Shown piece by piece: positions 32,621-42,259 of a stretch of 64,000 bases of DNA. Position 1 is the first letter of the stretch, and the number at the start of each line of letters is the position of its first letter. The DNA is taken from contig JAEESE010000012.1 in NCBI GenBank assembly GCA_016286165.1, positions 62,001 through 126,000 of the forward strand, written 5' to 3'. Made by a program: the position numbers and the translations under genes. The stretch comes from Bacteroidaceae bacterium (lineage in GTDB: Bacteria; Bacteroidota; Bacteroidia; Bacteroidales; Bacteroidaceae). The notes under the pieces are model-generated. The model worked only from the letters and a program-made list of their open reading frames with translations. It was not told the origin of the DNA and made no database searches.

Positions 32621-35002
32621 CTATAAAATCGTGAATTTTGCGAAACGAAGGAGCAATTGTTTGGTTCCTACGTTCTCAAACTCAACTGTTGCCTTTGCGT
32701 CAATACCTGTGCCTGTGAGAGCGACAACTTTACCACGTCCGAAGCGTGAATGTGCTATTTGTTGACCTACTTTCAAAGTGCCAGAAGCGGTTTGCGTTGA
32801 TTCTACGCTTGCAGTTGCTGAGTCATCGTTTTTTTGACGCTGGCCAACTGATGTCATCCCCACAGGATTTCTGAATGAAGCCGCTGGCGCTGATGATGAT
32901 CTGGAGCCGAAATTGGGACGTTCACGGCCTGTGGTACGGCTCGATGTGCTTGAAAATGAGCCTGTAAAGTCTTCGCCAAATATAGAATTTCTACGGAAGC
33001 CGGACAACGAATGACTGCGATTGCCGATGGCTGTAGACTGGTCTATTTCAAGGTATTGCGAATCTATATTGCTCAGGAACGGGCTTGGATTGCAAAACTC
33101 GCTCTTGCCATAGCGATACCTGTTTTGGGCATTCGTGAGAAAGCACTGCTCTTTGGCACGTGTGATTGCCACATAAAACAAACGACGTTCTTCTTCGAGC
33201 TCACGAGGTGAACTGGAGGCCATTTGATTTGGAAATAGATTTTCTTCCATTCCGACCACGAAAACCACTCGGAATTCCAAGCCTTTAGCGGCGTGAACTG
33301 TCATTAACGTGAGTTTATCATCGGAATCTTCTGAGCTCTCGTCCAGATCACTCAACAGCGACACTTCCTGAAGATAATGAGTCATGAACGTCCGTTCTGC
33401 TTCACCTTCCTCAATGCGGTCATCAACAAATTGCTGCATACCATCCAGCAGCTCTTGCAAGTTCTCTTGACGTGATATATCTTCAGGTTCGCGACCACGG
33501 AATATATCCAGTTGAACGCCTGATTCCCTGGCAATACGCATTCCAAGTTGTGCTGCGTTTTCGCTGTTTGCAGCATTAATAAAGGTCTGAATAAGATAAG
33601 TGAAGGACTCAAGTTTCGTCAGTGTGCCACGATTCACGTCAAGCTTGGCAGCAGCCGGATTCAGTAGCACTTGCCATAGGCTTATACCATTTTCTGCGGC
33701 TGCACCGGTGATTTTGTCAAGAGTTGTCTGCCCGATACCCCTTGCCGGATAATTAATAACACGTTTCAAAGCCTCCTCGTCGTTTGGGTTCACTGCCAGA
33801 CGGAAATAAGCTATCATGTCCTTTATCTCCTTGCGTTGATAGAACGACAAACCGCCGTAAATACGATAAGGAATGGACATCTTGCGGAAAGCCTCTTCGA
33901 ATGTGCGGCTCTGGGCATTGGTTCTATACAGGATAGCCATATCCTTCCAAGGGATATGCTCGTAACGGTTGATATTCTGCACCTTATGCCCTACCCCATT
34001 CGCCTCTTCAATGTCGCTGAAATAAGTGTATACATGGATTGGCTCGCCCTTGCTCTTCTCTGAAAACACCTCTTTGGGAATCTGCCCGCGATTGTGTTTT
34101 ATTAGACTGTTGGCGGCGCCGACGATGGTTTGTGTGGAGCGATAATTCTGTTCAAGTTTAAACAAACGGGCTCCCTCGTATAATCGTTGGAAAGTCAGTA
34201 TGTTATCGATATTTGCGCCTCGGAAGGAATATATAGACTGAGCATCATCACCTACGACACAGACATGACGATGGTGCTGCGTCAACTGCCAAACGATGGC
34301 GTGCTGAGCATAGTTAGTGTCCTGATACTCATCTACGAGCACGAACTCAAATTTCTCTTCATATCTTGCCAGTATTTCCGGCTTGTGAGCGAAGAGCAGA
34401 TAGGTGTACAACAACAGGTCATCGAAATCCATGGCATCAGCCTGCCGGCAACGAGCCCAATACCGCTCGTAAATCTTGCCTGTAGCTGGTATGCCTGAAG
34501 CTTGATCAGCCTTGAAAAGATCTGGGTCGCGTTGATATTGCGAAGGCATAAACAACCGGTTCTTGGCGGCAGAGATATGGCCTGCCACGGTTCCGGGCTT
34601 ATACACTTTGTCATCGAGTCCCATTTCTCGTATTATACTTCGAATGAGGCTTTTGGAGTCTGCTGCGTCATAGATGGTGAAGTTCGACGAGAAGCCTATA
34701 GCCTCGTGCTCGGCCCTGAGAATACGCGCAAAAATGCTATGGAAAGTTCCCATCCACAGGCCTCGTGCGGCATCATTGCCCATCTGTTTCACGATACGCT
34801 CTTTCATCTCCTCGGCAGCCTTATTAGTGAAGGTCAAAGCCAGGATATTCCAAGGTTTCATGCCTTGGCTGAGGAGGTAGGCCACCTTATATGTAAGAAC
34901 GCGCGTCTTACCTGAACCTGCACCAGCAATCACCAACGATGGTCCATCGGTGTAGAGCACAGCCTCACGTTGTGCACTGTTCAGCTCGTCTAAATTAATC
35001 AT
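32621..35002 (-). CDS. uvrD: UvrD/PcrA-type ATP-dependent DNA helicase
   Basis: A 793-residue superfamily 1A helicase with 3'-5' polarity in the family, acting in nucleotide excision and mismatch repair and in removing RecA or stalled polymerase. Motifs in order: Q-motif 'LNSAQREAV', Walker A 'AGAGSGKTRV' (about 27-36), 'LTFTNKAAEEM', Walker B 'VDEYQDTN', 'VVGDDAQSIYSFRGA', 'NYRSTQTIV', 'MTVHAAKGLEF' and 'VAITRAKE'. The C-terminal 'VGQQIAHSRFGRGKVVAL' domain is the Tudor-like domain of PcrA/UvrD. A low-complexity Ser/Arg linker (about 665-725) precedes it. Confidence 0.95.
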   Translation of the reverse strand: MINLDELNSAQREAVLYTDGPSLVIAGAGSGKTRVLTYKVAYLLSQGMKPWNILALTFTNKAAEEMKERIVKQMGNDAARGLWMGTFHSIFARILRAEHEAIGFSSNFTIYDAADSKSLIRSIIREMGLDDKVYKPGTVAGHISAAKNRLFMPSQYQRDPDLFKADQASGIPATGKIYERYWARCRQADAMDFDDLLLYTYLLFAHKPEILARYEEKFEFVLVDEYQDTNYAQHAIVWQLTQHHRHVCVVGDDAQSIYSFRGANIDNILTFQRLYEGARLFKLEQNYRSTQTIVGAANSLIKHNRGQIPKEVFSEKSKGEPIHVYTYFSDIEEANGVGHKVQNINRYEHIPWKDMAILYRTNAQSRTFEEAFRKMSIPYRIYGGLSFYQRKEIKDMIAYFRLAVNPNDEEALKRVINYPARGIGQTTLDKITGAAAENGISLWQVLLNPAAAKLDVNRGTLTKLESFTYLIQTFINAANSENAAQLGMRIARESGVQLDIFRGREPEDISRQENLQELLDGMQQFVDDRIEEGEAERTFMTHYLQEVSLLSDLDESSEDSDDKLTLMTVHAAKGLEFRVVFVVGMEENLFPNQMASSSPRELEEERRLFYVAITRAKEQCFLTNAQNRYRYGKSEFCNPSPFLSNIDSQYLEIDQSTAIGNRSHSLSGFRRNSIFGEDFTGSFSSTSSRTTGRERPNFGSRSSSAPAASFRNPVGMTSVGQRQKNDDSATASVESTQTASGTLKVGQQIAHSRFGRGKVVALTGTGIDAKATVEFENVGTKQLLLRFAKFTIL

Positions 35003-35071
35003 CTACAGAGACTTAATCAGTTGTTAAGCAATAATCGAGTGGTTGGAATTTAAAAACCACACGTCTATATC

Positions 35072-35794
35072 CTATTCATCGTCCGGCTTCAAGGTGTCAA
35101 GGTCTATGATGTGCAACTGCAAAGCCTTGACAACGAGACGTGTAGCGTTGACTCCTGTTCGTTCGTTTGCCGGGAACAAGCGGTTGATAAGATCCACCTG
35201 ACGTTTCTCCAGGCTCTTTGCTCCGAAAGGCATGCCCTTGAGCGAAGCTATCATGTCCTTGGTATATCCGAGTGCCAGATGCCGGAGGAAACGTTCATCA
35301 TATTCGTCGATATCATAGTCGATTACGGCGTCCGTTCGGCGACTTTCGCTGACAACGCTTTTCTTGAAACGAGCCACAATCTTCTCCAAGATTGGCTGGT
35401 TGAACACCAGTCTGCGGCCGTCCATGACCAACCGGACGTCATTACGAGTCAGTAACTCACCCGTCTTCAGGATTATACCATCGGCGCCAGCCTGCAGAGC
35501 GTCTACCCATAGGCGTTCATTAAGTATTTCGCCCGTGAATATCAGCACTTTAACATCAGGGTATTTGGTATGTACCTGTCGGCAGATATCTACGCCTACG
35601 GTGGTGCTACCGCCCAGACCAAGGTCCAGAAGCAGAAGGTCCGGGAGCTCTTTGCGCATGAGTGCCCAAAGCTCACCTTCGTTCATTGCGGTGCCAAGAA
35701 TTTCGGCCTCAGGGATGTCTGAACGGAAGATTTCCTCGGTGCCTTTCAGCTCGAGCTTCTCGTCCTCCACGATGATTACTTTAAAAGTTTCCAT
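35072..35794 (-). CDS. Response regulator paired with the adjacent sensor kinase
   Basis: A 240-residue protein. The N-terminal receiver domain has the acidic pair in 'IIVEDEKLE', the phospho-acceptor Asp57 in 'LLLLDLGLGG', 'IFTGE' and Lys in 'IILKTGE'. The C-terminal part (about 150-240) contains 'FLRHLALGYTKDMIAS' and 'KSLEKRQVDLINRLF', which resembles a LuxR/NarL-type helix-turn-helix. It likely binds DNA after phosphorylation. It starts 31 bases after the kinase stop, so it is in one operon with it. Confidence 0.85.
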   Translation of the reverse strand: METFKVIIVEDEKLELKGTEEIFRSDIPEAEILGTAMNEGELWALMRKELPDLLLLDLGLGGSTTVGVDICRQVHTKYPDVKVLIFTGEILNERLWVDALQAGADGIILKTGELLTRNDVRLVMDGRRLVFNQPILEKIVARFKKSVVSESRRTDAVIDYDIDEYDERFLRHLALGYTKDMIASLKGMPFGAKSLEKRQVDLINRLFPANERTGVNATRLVVKALQLHIIDLDTLKPDDE

Positions 35795-35825
35795 ATATCT
35801 TTATGTTTTAATGATTTACACCATT

Positions 35826-38800
35826 TTATTTAGAACGTGTCAAGGGTACCGTGAACCAAATCGAATGGCCTTGAGCGGCCGCTTCAGCATTGATTCGACA
35901 GCCTGGATGCCCCATGAATGTGTCGTGTTCGCGGATTATTTGCTTGGCTATGAGGAACGGAATCCCTTGCCGGTGGGGCGCAAACAGAGTGTTCAACTCG
36001 TTGTCGGTCAACTGTATGTTGGGATTTGTAATACAGACTTTGGCAAACGCTCCGTCAGCAGATGCGCTCAACGAGATAGGCTGCCACTCCCCTGCCCCGC
36101 TGTCGTCAGCAGTTAGGAAATCGGTTTCTGCGTCAAGCAAGGCGTTCAACAACATCGCAAGCAAATCTTCGTCACCTCGTAATTTGCTGTTTTCTAAATC
36201 GTTGACAACGCTAAGTTCAACATCTACTCCAAGGCGGCGTGTGCGTTTATTAAAGCGCTGAGCTGTAGGCGTGGCAAGCTGTTCGAACGGTATATTATGA
36301 CGACGGAAATTGAGCACTGCCGCTTGTTCTGAGGCCTGGGCCGTAAGCAGCGTATAGATGTCCTTGTAGTAACCCACCGTCTCGCTCAGCGTGATAAGGT
36401 CATCGTCGGGATTATCCTCTTTCTGCATCCGGCTTACGAGTTGATTTATACGTCCTGGGTAGTACATCGTTTCGTGTTTGATGGTTGACAAGCAATTGTC
36501 AATGATCAGATTCTGAACATGTAAACGACTCTCCTCATACAGGCGGCGTCGATGCTCATCCTCGGCCATCTCCACGTCAGCCTGCTGCCGTTCGTGTTCT
36601 GCCGCTTTCTGTTGCTGCAGTTGTTGCAGGCGCTGATCGTTGAGCCGGGCTAAAGCTCTGCTGAAACGGGCCTGAGGCAGGAAATAGAAGAAGTAGGCGG
36701 CCAAGGCAGCAAGCACAAACAGGGCTATTATTGCCACCAGCGCCCAACGCGTTGTCTGCTGAGAGCGTTCAAGCTGCTGGCAATAGGCCTCCAACGATTC
36801 ATCACGATTAACGAGCTTGTAAAGGCGTCTATATACCTCATTACTACGGCGATACAATGGCCAGTCGTGGCATGCCAAGGCCGCGATAGCCTGCTCGTTG
36901 CGAAGGCCGAGCACGAGCGAATAGTCGAGAGAGTCGCGCCCTGTGCCGATGATCGTCAAGGCGGAATCGGCATACTGAAGTGCTTCGGCGTGACGACCCG
37001 CCAGATTGCAATAATAAACGGAATCCGCGAGGGCGTAGGCAGTAGCAGGGAATTTCGACGGAACGTCTGTCGTCGCTGCACCTTCGGCATAAACCGATGA
37101 ATTGGCTGTTCCGAGCAACAGAGCAAGAAGAAACGCCGTCATCACACGAGGGAGACGGAACCAGAAACGGCTCCCCTCGCCTACCCGACTGTCGATGCCG
37201 AACTGGCAGACGCGGAACAGCTGGTTGGTCTTGCGGTATTTTTCTATGATGCCTTTGCAGTTCATTAGGCCGAAGCCAAAGCCTTTCTGATCATCTGTTG
37301 AAACAAGGTCAGGCTTATCTGCTTGTAAGGCCGGCTTAATGGGCTCGTTAAGCCGTTCTGATTCGGCATTTATCTTGGCTTTGTTTCCAATGAGCTTCGC
37401 GTCGTATACTTTGTTGTTCAAGATAAGATCCACGTCGTGTTCGCTCAAGCCGCTGCCTGTGTCAGCCACTGAGATTTCCACGAAGCAGCCGTCCTCAGTC
37501 TCGCCTTCGGAGGCACTGATGTGCACTGAGCCGCCAGAGGGTGTGAACTTGCGGGCATTGTCAGCCAGCGTGTTAACCATGAACATGGTCAACGCGCGGT
37601 CGGCCTTCACGGCAAGAGCCGTTTCATCTACAATGAGCGTAATTCCTTTCTGGTCATAGGCATAATGACTGCGGCGTAGAGACGAGAAAAGAGGTTCAAG
37701 TTCGAAGGATGATATCTGCAGGCTCAACTGGCCTTGTTGCATCTGAATCCATTCGGTCAGCAGATCATTAAGCTCATTGATATGCGTGGTGAGTTCGCTG
37801 ATATATGCCAACGATTCCTTGCGCACTTCACCTCGCTGGCGCATCCGTCGTACTTCGTTGATTATCCTGTCGAGGAACGGAACGATAGCCTGTACCAACT
37901 GCAACTTGGCCCGCTTCTCTATATTCCTTTGCTTATCAGCTACGAGACGCAATTGCGTGGCTTGCTGTTGTTCTTGAAGCTGTTCCTGTTCATCGGCCAA
38001 AGCTTGCTGAGCCTGCAATGCAGTCTCCTTTATCTGCTTCATTTTCTGGCGCAACAGACGGTGCTGAACACGTGTTCTGCGACGCCAACGGCGAAGCAGG
38101 GCATACAGGAAAAGGCTTATAAGTAAGGCTGTTAATGCAACGGCAATAATGAGACGGATCAGATGATTGTGTTCCTCGGCAAGCTCTTGGGCACGGCTTT
38201 CAAGTTCCGCATCCTCGCGCGTCACATCAAGCAAATCCAGGAAGATATTGCGGTTGTAGTCGCTTTCGGCTTTCATGTCGAGGGCACTATAAGCTACTGA
38301 AAGCTGCTGACGAATGCCAGAAATCCACTCGGGCACAGTCTTCACATTCGGTGAGCTTACCCACTGACGCTCAACGGATACAGGCTCGGGCTCGGGAGTA
38401 TACGGCACGAGCAGGTCACCCTCCTTCTCAGGTTCCAACAGCTCTTCGGCTGCGTAGTAGCACTGATGATGGAAGTTCACACAGTCGAGTGCGCCGGCAT
38501 AATAACCGATGGCCTCGCGATAATTGCCTGCCTCGAAGCTCAGCTCTCCCAAAGTGCGCAGCACACAGGCTTCCTGATAGATATCATCATAGTCGATGAA
38601 ATCCTCGAGGGCGCTCTTGGCAAGCTGCTCAGGCAGATTGCCTTCCGGGAAAAGCGAGGTGAGCAGCGGCAAGGCTTCCGGGTGTGTTTCGAGGGCAGCT
38701 TTGGAACGGACGGAGTCAGCCAAGATCATAGCCAACGACTGCTCTGAGTTGCCCACGAAGAAAGTAAACCCTTCGTAGCGAGCCAACCAGAAGCACTTCA

Positions 38801-39485
38801 ACAAGTACTCGAACTCTTCGCGTGCAACATCCTCTACATCAACGCTTTCTGTAAGCCCGCCGGAACCTCGCATGTAGCAATAGTATAGCCACTGAGCCGT
38901 GTCTGTAGCCAACTGGCTATAGGGCTCAGCTGCCCTTATCTCTTCCAAAGCGCGGTCGCTCTGGTCAAGGTAATAGAAATACGTAGATGAAACGATGTGA
39001 TAGTCGCTACGGCCAAAACGATAGCGGTGCAGTTCGCGCGGACTCATCTTCTCCTCTCGCTCAGCCAAACGCTCTATACATTTGCGTGCTGCAGCCCTAT
39101 GAAGGAAGAACGAACGGTTGTCGCTCGTGCGCTGAGCCACCTTCATCAACGTGACGTTAGCCACAAGCCGTTCGGTAAGGCTCTTGGAAATATCTGCCGC
39201 ACGGCCTGCAACGACCAACGCACTATCGAAGTCCATCTGCTGGAAACGCTCGAACGCCAGGTTGTTAAGAGCCTCTGCCTGACCTTCGGCATAATTGCAG
39301 TTGAGCGACAACTGATAAGCGTCTTCAGCCCATGTACGAAGTGAGTCAATGTTCTTATAATGCCACCTGTAAGCCAGATTATTCAGCGAATCGATAGTCT
39401 GACGCTGCACAGCATTAGGTCCCTCGTGGCAAGCTATGACCGCGAGGACGAGAAAAGCGACAAGAAATGAGTGCAGGTGGCGCAC
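35826..39485 (-). CDS. Tandem sensor kinase (two TPR-membrane-transmitter units fused)
   Basis: A 1219-residue protein made of two similar halves, of the DUF5112/DUF5113 kind. Half 1: lipoprotein-like signal ('LAVIACHEG'), periplasmic TPR repeats to about 430, a membrane helix (about 437-457), a coiled coil, a region without a standard H-box, then a full HATPase with N-box 'NTLADNARKF' (~640), G1 'DTGSG' (~674) and G2 'GFGFGLMN' (~735). Half 2 starts at Met782 with what looks like its own signal sequence ('MTAFLLALLLGT'), short TPRs, a membrane helix (~930-952), a coiled coil, an H-box-like 'KHETMYYPGRI' (His near 1003) and a degenerate ATPase domain. It follows a TPR gene by 11 bases and precedes its response regulator. 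What it senses is unknown. Confidence 0.8.
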   Translation of the reverse strand: MRHLHSFLVAFLVLAVIACHEGPNAVQRQTIDSLNNLAYRWHYKNIDSLRTWAEDAYQLSLNCNYAEGQAEALNNLAFERFQQMDFDSALVVAGRAADISKSLTERLVANVTLMKVAQRTSDNRSFFLHRAAARKCIERLAEREEKMSPRELHRYRFGRSDYHIVSSTYFYYLDQSDRALEEIRAAEPYSQLATDTAQWLYYCYMRGSGGLTESVDVEDVAREEFEYLLKCFWLARYEGFTFFVGNSEQSLAMILADSVRSKAALETHPEALPLLTSLFPEGNLPEQLAKSALEDFIDYDDIYQEACVLRTLGELSFEAGNYREAIGYYAGALDCVNFHHQCYYAAEELLEPEKEGDLLVPYTPEPEPVSVERQWVSSPNVKTVPEWISGIRQQLSVAYSALDMKAESDYNRNIFLDLLDVTREDAELESRAQELAEEHNHLIRLIIAVALTALLISLFLYALLRRWRRRTRVQHRLLRQKMKQIKETALQAQQALADEQEQLQEQQQATQLRLVADKQRNIEKRAKLQLVQAIVPFLDRIINEVRRMRQRGEVRKESLAYISELTTHINELNDLLTEWIQMQQGQLSLQISSFELEPLFSSLRRSHYAYDQKGITLIVDETALAVKADRALTMFMVNTLADNARKFTPSGGSVHISASEGETEDGCFVEISVADTGSGLSEHDVDLILNNKVYDAKLIGNKAKINAESERLNEPIKPALQADKPDLVSTDDQKGFGFGLMNCKGIIEKYRKTNQLFRVCQFGIDSRVGEGSRFWFRLPRVMTAFLLALLLGTANSSVYAEGAATTDVPSKFPATAYALADSVYYCNLAGRHAEALQYADSALTIIGTGRDSLDYSLVLGLRNEQAIAALACHDWPLYRRSNEVYRRLYKLVNRDESLEAYCQQLERSQQTTRWALVAIIALFVLAALAAYFFYFLPQARFSRALARLNDQRLQQLQQQKAAEHERQQADVEMAEDEHRRRLYEESRLHVQNLIIDNCLSTIKHETMYYPGRINQLVSRMQKEDNPDDDLITLSETVGYYKDIYTLLTAQASEQAAVLNFRRHNIPFEQLATPTAQRFNKRTRRLGVDVELSVVNDLENSKLRGDEDLLAMLLNALLDAETDFLTADDSGAGEWQPISLSASADGAFAKVCITNPNIQLTDNELNTLFAPHRQGIPFLIAKQIIREHDTFMGHPGCRINAEAAAQGHSIWFTVPLTRSK

Positions 39486-39496
39486 AGCAGGTAAGA

Positions 39497-40714
39497 CTAT
39501 TGTTTATGTAAGATTTGATCTATCTCGTCGAACTGCTTTCCCATATTCAGGTTGAGATATATACGATAAAGCGGTGGTGCCCAGCGTTGTGGTTTGTCGG
39601 GTTCCAAAGCCCTGACGCGTTCCATAGGCAGTTTGGCAAGATTATATAAGCTACGGATAATTTCCTGATCACGAATACATTGAGGATTAGTCGGGTCGTT
39701 GCAGGCTTGTTCCGCATAAATTACAGCCAGGTTCAATGAGGCTACGCCTTTGTTGTATAAGGCGTCGACGTGATCAGGTGAGAAGTACAAACATGAGTCG
39801 CAGGCGTCGATGGCCTCGCGGTCGCGCCCTTGCTTCAGCAGCACGAGGCTTCGTCCATACCAGAACAATGGCACGGTGTCGGCCACGCTGATTACAGAGT
39901 CAGTTATCTCCAAGGCTCTATCTGTGTTCTGACAGTCGAGGTAGTAGTCCACGAGGTGTGAGAAGAAATAGCCATGGAAGGTGTAATCGCGCAAGCCGTC
40001 GTACAGCGACGACAACCACTTGGTGGTGTCTGACTTCGCCTTAAAGGCGCGTGAGAGATATTCCTGAATGAGGTAGTTCTTCTGCCCAGCCTTCATTGCC
40101 AGCGGAGCGTTGCGGATTACTCCGTCAGCGTTCTGAGAGCTGTTGGCAGCAACCACAGCCAAGTAGGCTGTCGACGGCATAAGCGTATCGTTTTGAAGCA
40201 GTTTGTCGCGCTCAAAAATCGGATGTGAGCCATTCCGGACATATTCATCCAGATAATTGAACGCCTCCTTCATCTGGTTCTTGCGGAAAAACCATTTGCC
40301 GCCATTCAGGAGATTGGGACGGAACGGCAGCAGCACATCGCGGCTACTCTTGCGGTTTTTCAGGCGCACGCGTCCTTTCTCGTCCGGCCACTCCTCAATT
40401 GAATCAGCCTTCTCCAGGCGACGGAAGATGTCGAGGATATTAGAGTAAAAGGCCACCGTGTCGTACTTCTGCTTGAGGTACAACTTAAGGTTCTGGGCTT
40501 CGTAAAGTTTCTGACTGCATTCAGCAGCCAGGACATAGCACTCGACACGGTCGTCGTGGCTTGTCTCTTCCTTGGCAGCTTCGGCCAGCAGGTTCTTAGC
40601 CGTCTGCTCAAGATTCTGTTTCTTCTTCAGAGCCTCCTTGGCCTGTCGTATCACGCTGGCGGCCGAGATATTCAAAGCAAACAGACTGAATATGATGAAT
40701 ACGTATTTTCGCAT
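39497..40714 (-). CDS. Exported TPR protein
   Basis: A 405-residue protein with a signal peptide (1-18, 'MRKYVFIIFSLFALNISA') and tetratricopeptide-type helices through the rest, clearest near 'YGRSLVLLKQGRDREAIDACDSCLYFSPDHVDALYNKGVA' region. It resembles the next gene upstream (40886-42166) in length, N-terminal pattern ('VIRQAKEAL' against 'VIRKARLIK') and C-terminal 'KPQRWAPPLYRIYLNL' against 'NTHKWATRLRTVYYIL', so they are paralogs. It is 11 bases from the sensor kinase and probably in its operon. TAACTTTG (40740-40733, minus) is a likely -7 element. Confidence 0.75.
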   Translation of the reverse strand: MRKYVFIIFSLFALNISAASVIRQAKEALKKKQNLEQTAKNLLAEAAKEETSHDDRVECYVLAAECSQKLYEAQNLKLYLKQKYDTVAFYSNILDIFRRLEKADSIEEWPDEKGRVRLKNRKSSRDVLLPFRPNLLNGGKWFFRKNQMKEAFNYLDEYVRNGSHPIFERDKLLQNDTLMPSTAYLAVVAANSSQNADGVIRNAPLAMKAGQKNYLIQEYLSRAFKAKSDTTKWLSSLYDGLRDYTFHGYFFSHLVDYYLDCQNTDRALEITDSVISVADTVPLFWYGRSLVLLKQGRDREAIDACDSCLYFSPDHVDALYNKGVASLNLAVIYAEQACNDPTNPQCIRDQEIIRSLYNLAKLPMERVRALEPDKPQRWAPPLYRIYLNLNMGKQFDEIDQILHKQ

Positions 40715-40732
40715 AGTATACTAAAACTGCTG

Positions 40733-40740
40733 CAAAGTTA
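40733..40740 (-). promoter_or_regulatory. Candidate -7 element of the TPR / sensor kinase / regulator operon
   Basis: TAACTTTG on the minus strand, 19 bases before the ATG at 40714. No -33 TTTG at the right distance. Confidence 0.4.
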
Positions 40741-40811
40741 CGTAAAAGCGTTTAAATAACCTCCATTAAAGAGGTTAAATGTTGTGAAGAGTGTATTAAA
40801 GTCACACAAAA

Positions 40812-40841
40812 GAAGGGCAACGCCCGCAGACGCTGCCCTTC
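40812..40841 (-). terminator. Terminator after the TPR gene at 40886
   Basis: GAAGGGCA (40812-40819) pairs with TGCCCTTC (40834-40841); on the minus strand it is followed by TTTTGTG. It separates the two TPR paralogs into different units. Confidence 0.75.
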
Positions 40842-40885
40842 GAAAGTGTTTTGTTTAGATGTCTTGTCTTGAACCTTGCCGGCTT

Positions 40886-42166
40886 TTATTCGCCAACAAG
40901 CTTAGCCATTTCTGCCTCCTTGGCCTTGTTGCCGAGGATGTAGTACACAGTGCGCAGACGTGTAGCCCACTTGTGCGTGTTCTCGGGCTCCAGCTCCTGA
41001 ACCTTCAGGAAGTAAGGCTCTGCTTCTTTGTAGGCGTCCTTTACGGGCTGTACGGCAGCGTTGAACTGCTGTGTAGTCATCTTCTTGCCCGAGAGTGACT
41101 CGTTGATGTCGTAGCCATAGTTGCTCCAGCAAACGCCTGCATTGTAGTAAGCATCTGAGAATGAAGGATCAGTCTCTGTAGCCTTGACAAAGAAAGGAAT
41201 AGCCTCTTTGTACTTGTGGTCGTTCATGAAGACGAGGCCCTTGGCATAGTTGCCCAGACGGCTGTTGGCATCAGATGCAATCAGTTCGTCGGCAAAGCCC
41301 TGAGCTGTCTTGAAGTCGCCCTTGTTGAAGTAGTAAGCCAGGATGTTCTGAGCCACGGCGTCGTTTGCGGCGGGATCAGCAACAACGATTTCCCTACCAG
41401 CCTTCAGCCATGAAGCGGTGTCGCCCTGCTCGATGAAGTGAGTGAGATAGAGCTGGTTTACCTGGTCCTTCTCCTGTGTATACTGACGTGCCTGGTCAAT
41501 GAACTGGTTGAACACCTCATTATCCTTAGCGAAGTAAGCAGCAAGGCAGGTGTAGTATGCAATCTGCGGAGTCTGCTCGTCCTCAGCCAGCGTTGCAGCG
41601 TCGGGGCCGAGGATGGTGTAAGTCTGAGGATAGGTCATCCAGCGCTTGAAGGCGTCTACGGCCTGCGGGAACTGCTGGTTCTGGAAGAACATCTGACCGC
41701 AGTAAGCCACGATAGGACGGAACTTGAGCACGTTCAGCTTGTTAGGAACTGAGTAGGGATCCTTTTCGCCCTTGAGGCCGAGCTCCTGCGTAGCGTTGTA
41801 ACACTTCTGGATAGCGTCAAGGCTTGCGAAGAGGTTCTGTGCGAGCTGTGCAGTATCAGTAACCTCCTTGGCGATAGCCTTGTCGAGCAGCGGCGAGAGG
41901 ATATAGGAGTGCAGCTGGGCCTTGATGTCCCATGCGTTGGCCAGTTCCTTCTTTGTCTCAGGGCTGGTGAAAGTGGGCTCCAGCATCTCCATGCACTGAG
42001 CGAGCTTGGTTTTCAGCTCAGCCTCCTGCTTCTCGTTGCGGTTGGGCGTTGCCACGAGATTCTGGACTTCATCCTTGATGAGACGAGCCTTACGGATTAC
42101 TTTGTCCTGAGCCATAGCTGATGAAGCTACGAGGGCAAGTGCGAATGCAAATAATACTTTTTTCAT
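40886..42166 (-). CDS. Exported TPR protein, paralog of its neighbour
   Basis: A 426-residue protein with signal peptide 'MKKVLFAFALALVASSAMAQ' and TPR-like helices; the best units are near 'RLGNYAKGLVFMNDHKYKEA' and 'PYFLKVQELEPENTHKWA' regions (about 310-420). TPR proteins act as protein-binding scaffolds; no partner can be named. It lies between gyrA and the terminator at 40812. The 93-base gap to gyrA holds the gyrA terminator, so it likely has its own promoter. Confidence 0.75.
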   Translation of the reverse strand: MKKVLFAFALALVASSAMAQDKVIRKARLIKDEVQNLVATPNRNEKQEAELKTKLAQCMEMLEPTFTSPETKKELANAWDIKAQLHSYILSPLLDKAIAKEVTDTAQLAQNLFASLDAIQKCYNATQELGLKGEKDPYSVPNKLNVLKFRPIVAYCGQMFFQNQQFPQAVDAFKRWMTYPQTYTILGPDAATLAEDEQTPQIAYYTCLAAYFAKDNEVFNQFIDQARQYTQEKDQVNQLYLTHFIEQGDTASWLKAGREIVVADPAANDAVAQNILAYYFNKGDFKTAQGFADELIASDANSRLGNYAKGLVFMNDHKYKEAIPFFVKATETDPSFSDAYYNAGVCWSNYGYDINESLSGKKMTTQQFNAAVQPVKDAYKEAEPYFLKVQELEPENTHKWATRLRTVYYILGNKAKEAEMAKLVGE

Positions 42167-42213
42167 TTTCTTTTCTTTTAGGTAGTTTGTTGATTATTAT
42201 TTCTTGACAAGTA

Positions 42214-42251
42214 GCCCTTGTCCTGTCCGTTAGCTTTGACAGGGCAAGGGC
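42214..42251 (-). terminator. Probable terminator after gyrA
   Basis: A 14-base arm (42214-42227) and its partner (42238-42251) match at 13 of 14 positions (core GCCCTTG.CCTGTC) around a 10-base loop. No long T-run follows on the minus strand, so termination may be partial. Confidence 0.5.
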
Positions 42252-42259
42252 ATGAAGGT

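Noticed and set aside
33151..33170. Sigma-54-like sequence (TTGGCACG..TTGC) inside uvrD
   Set aside because: The GG to GC spacing is 11 instead of 10 and it lies within a coding region on the opposite strand.
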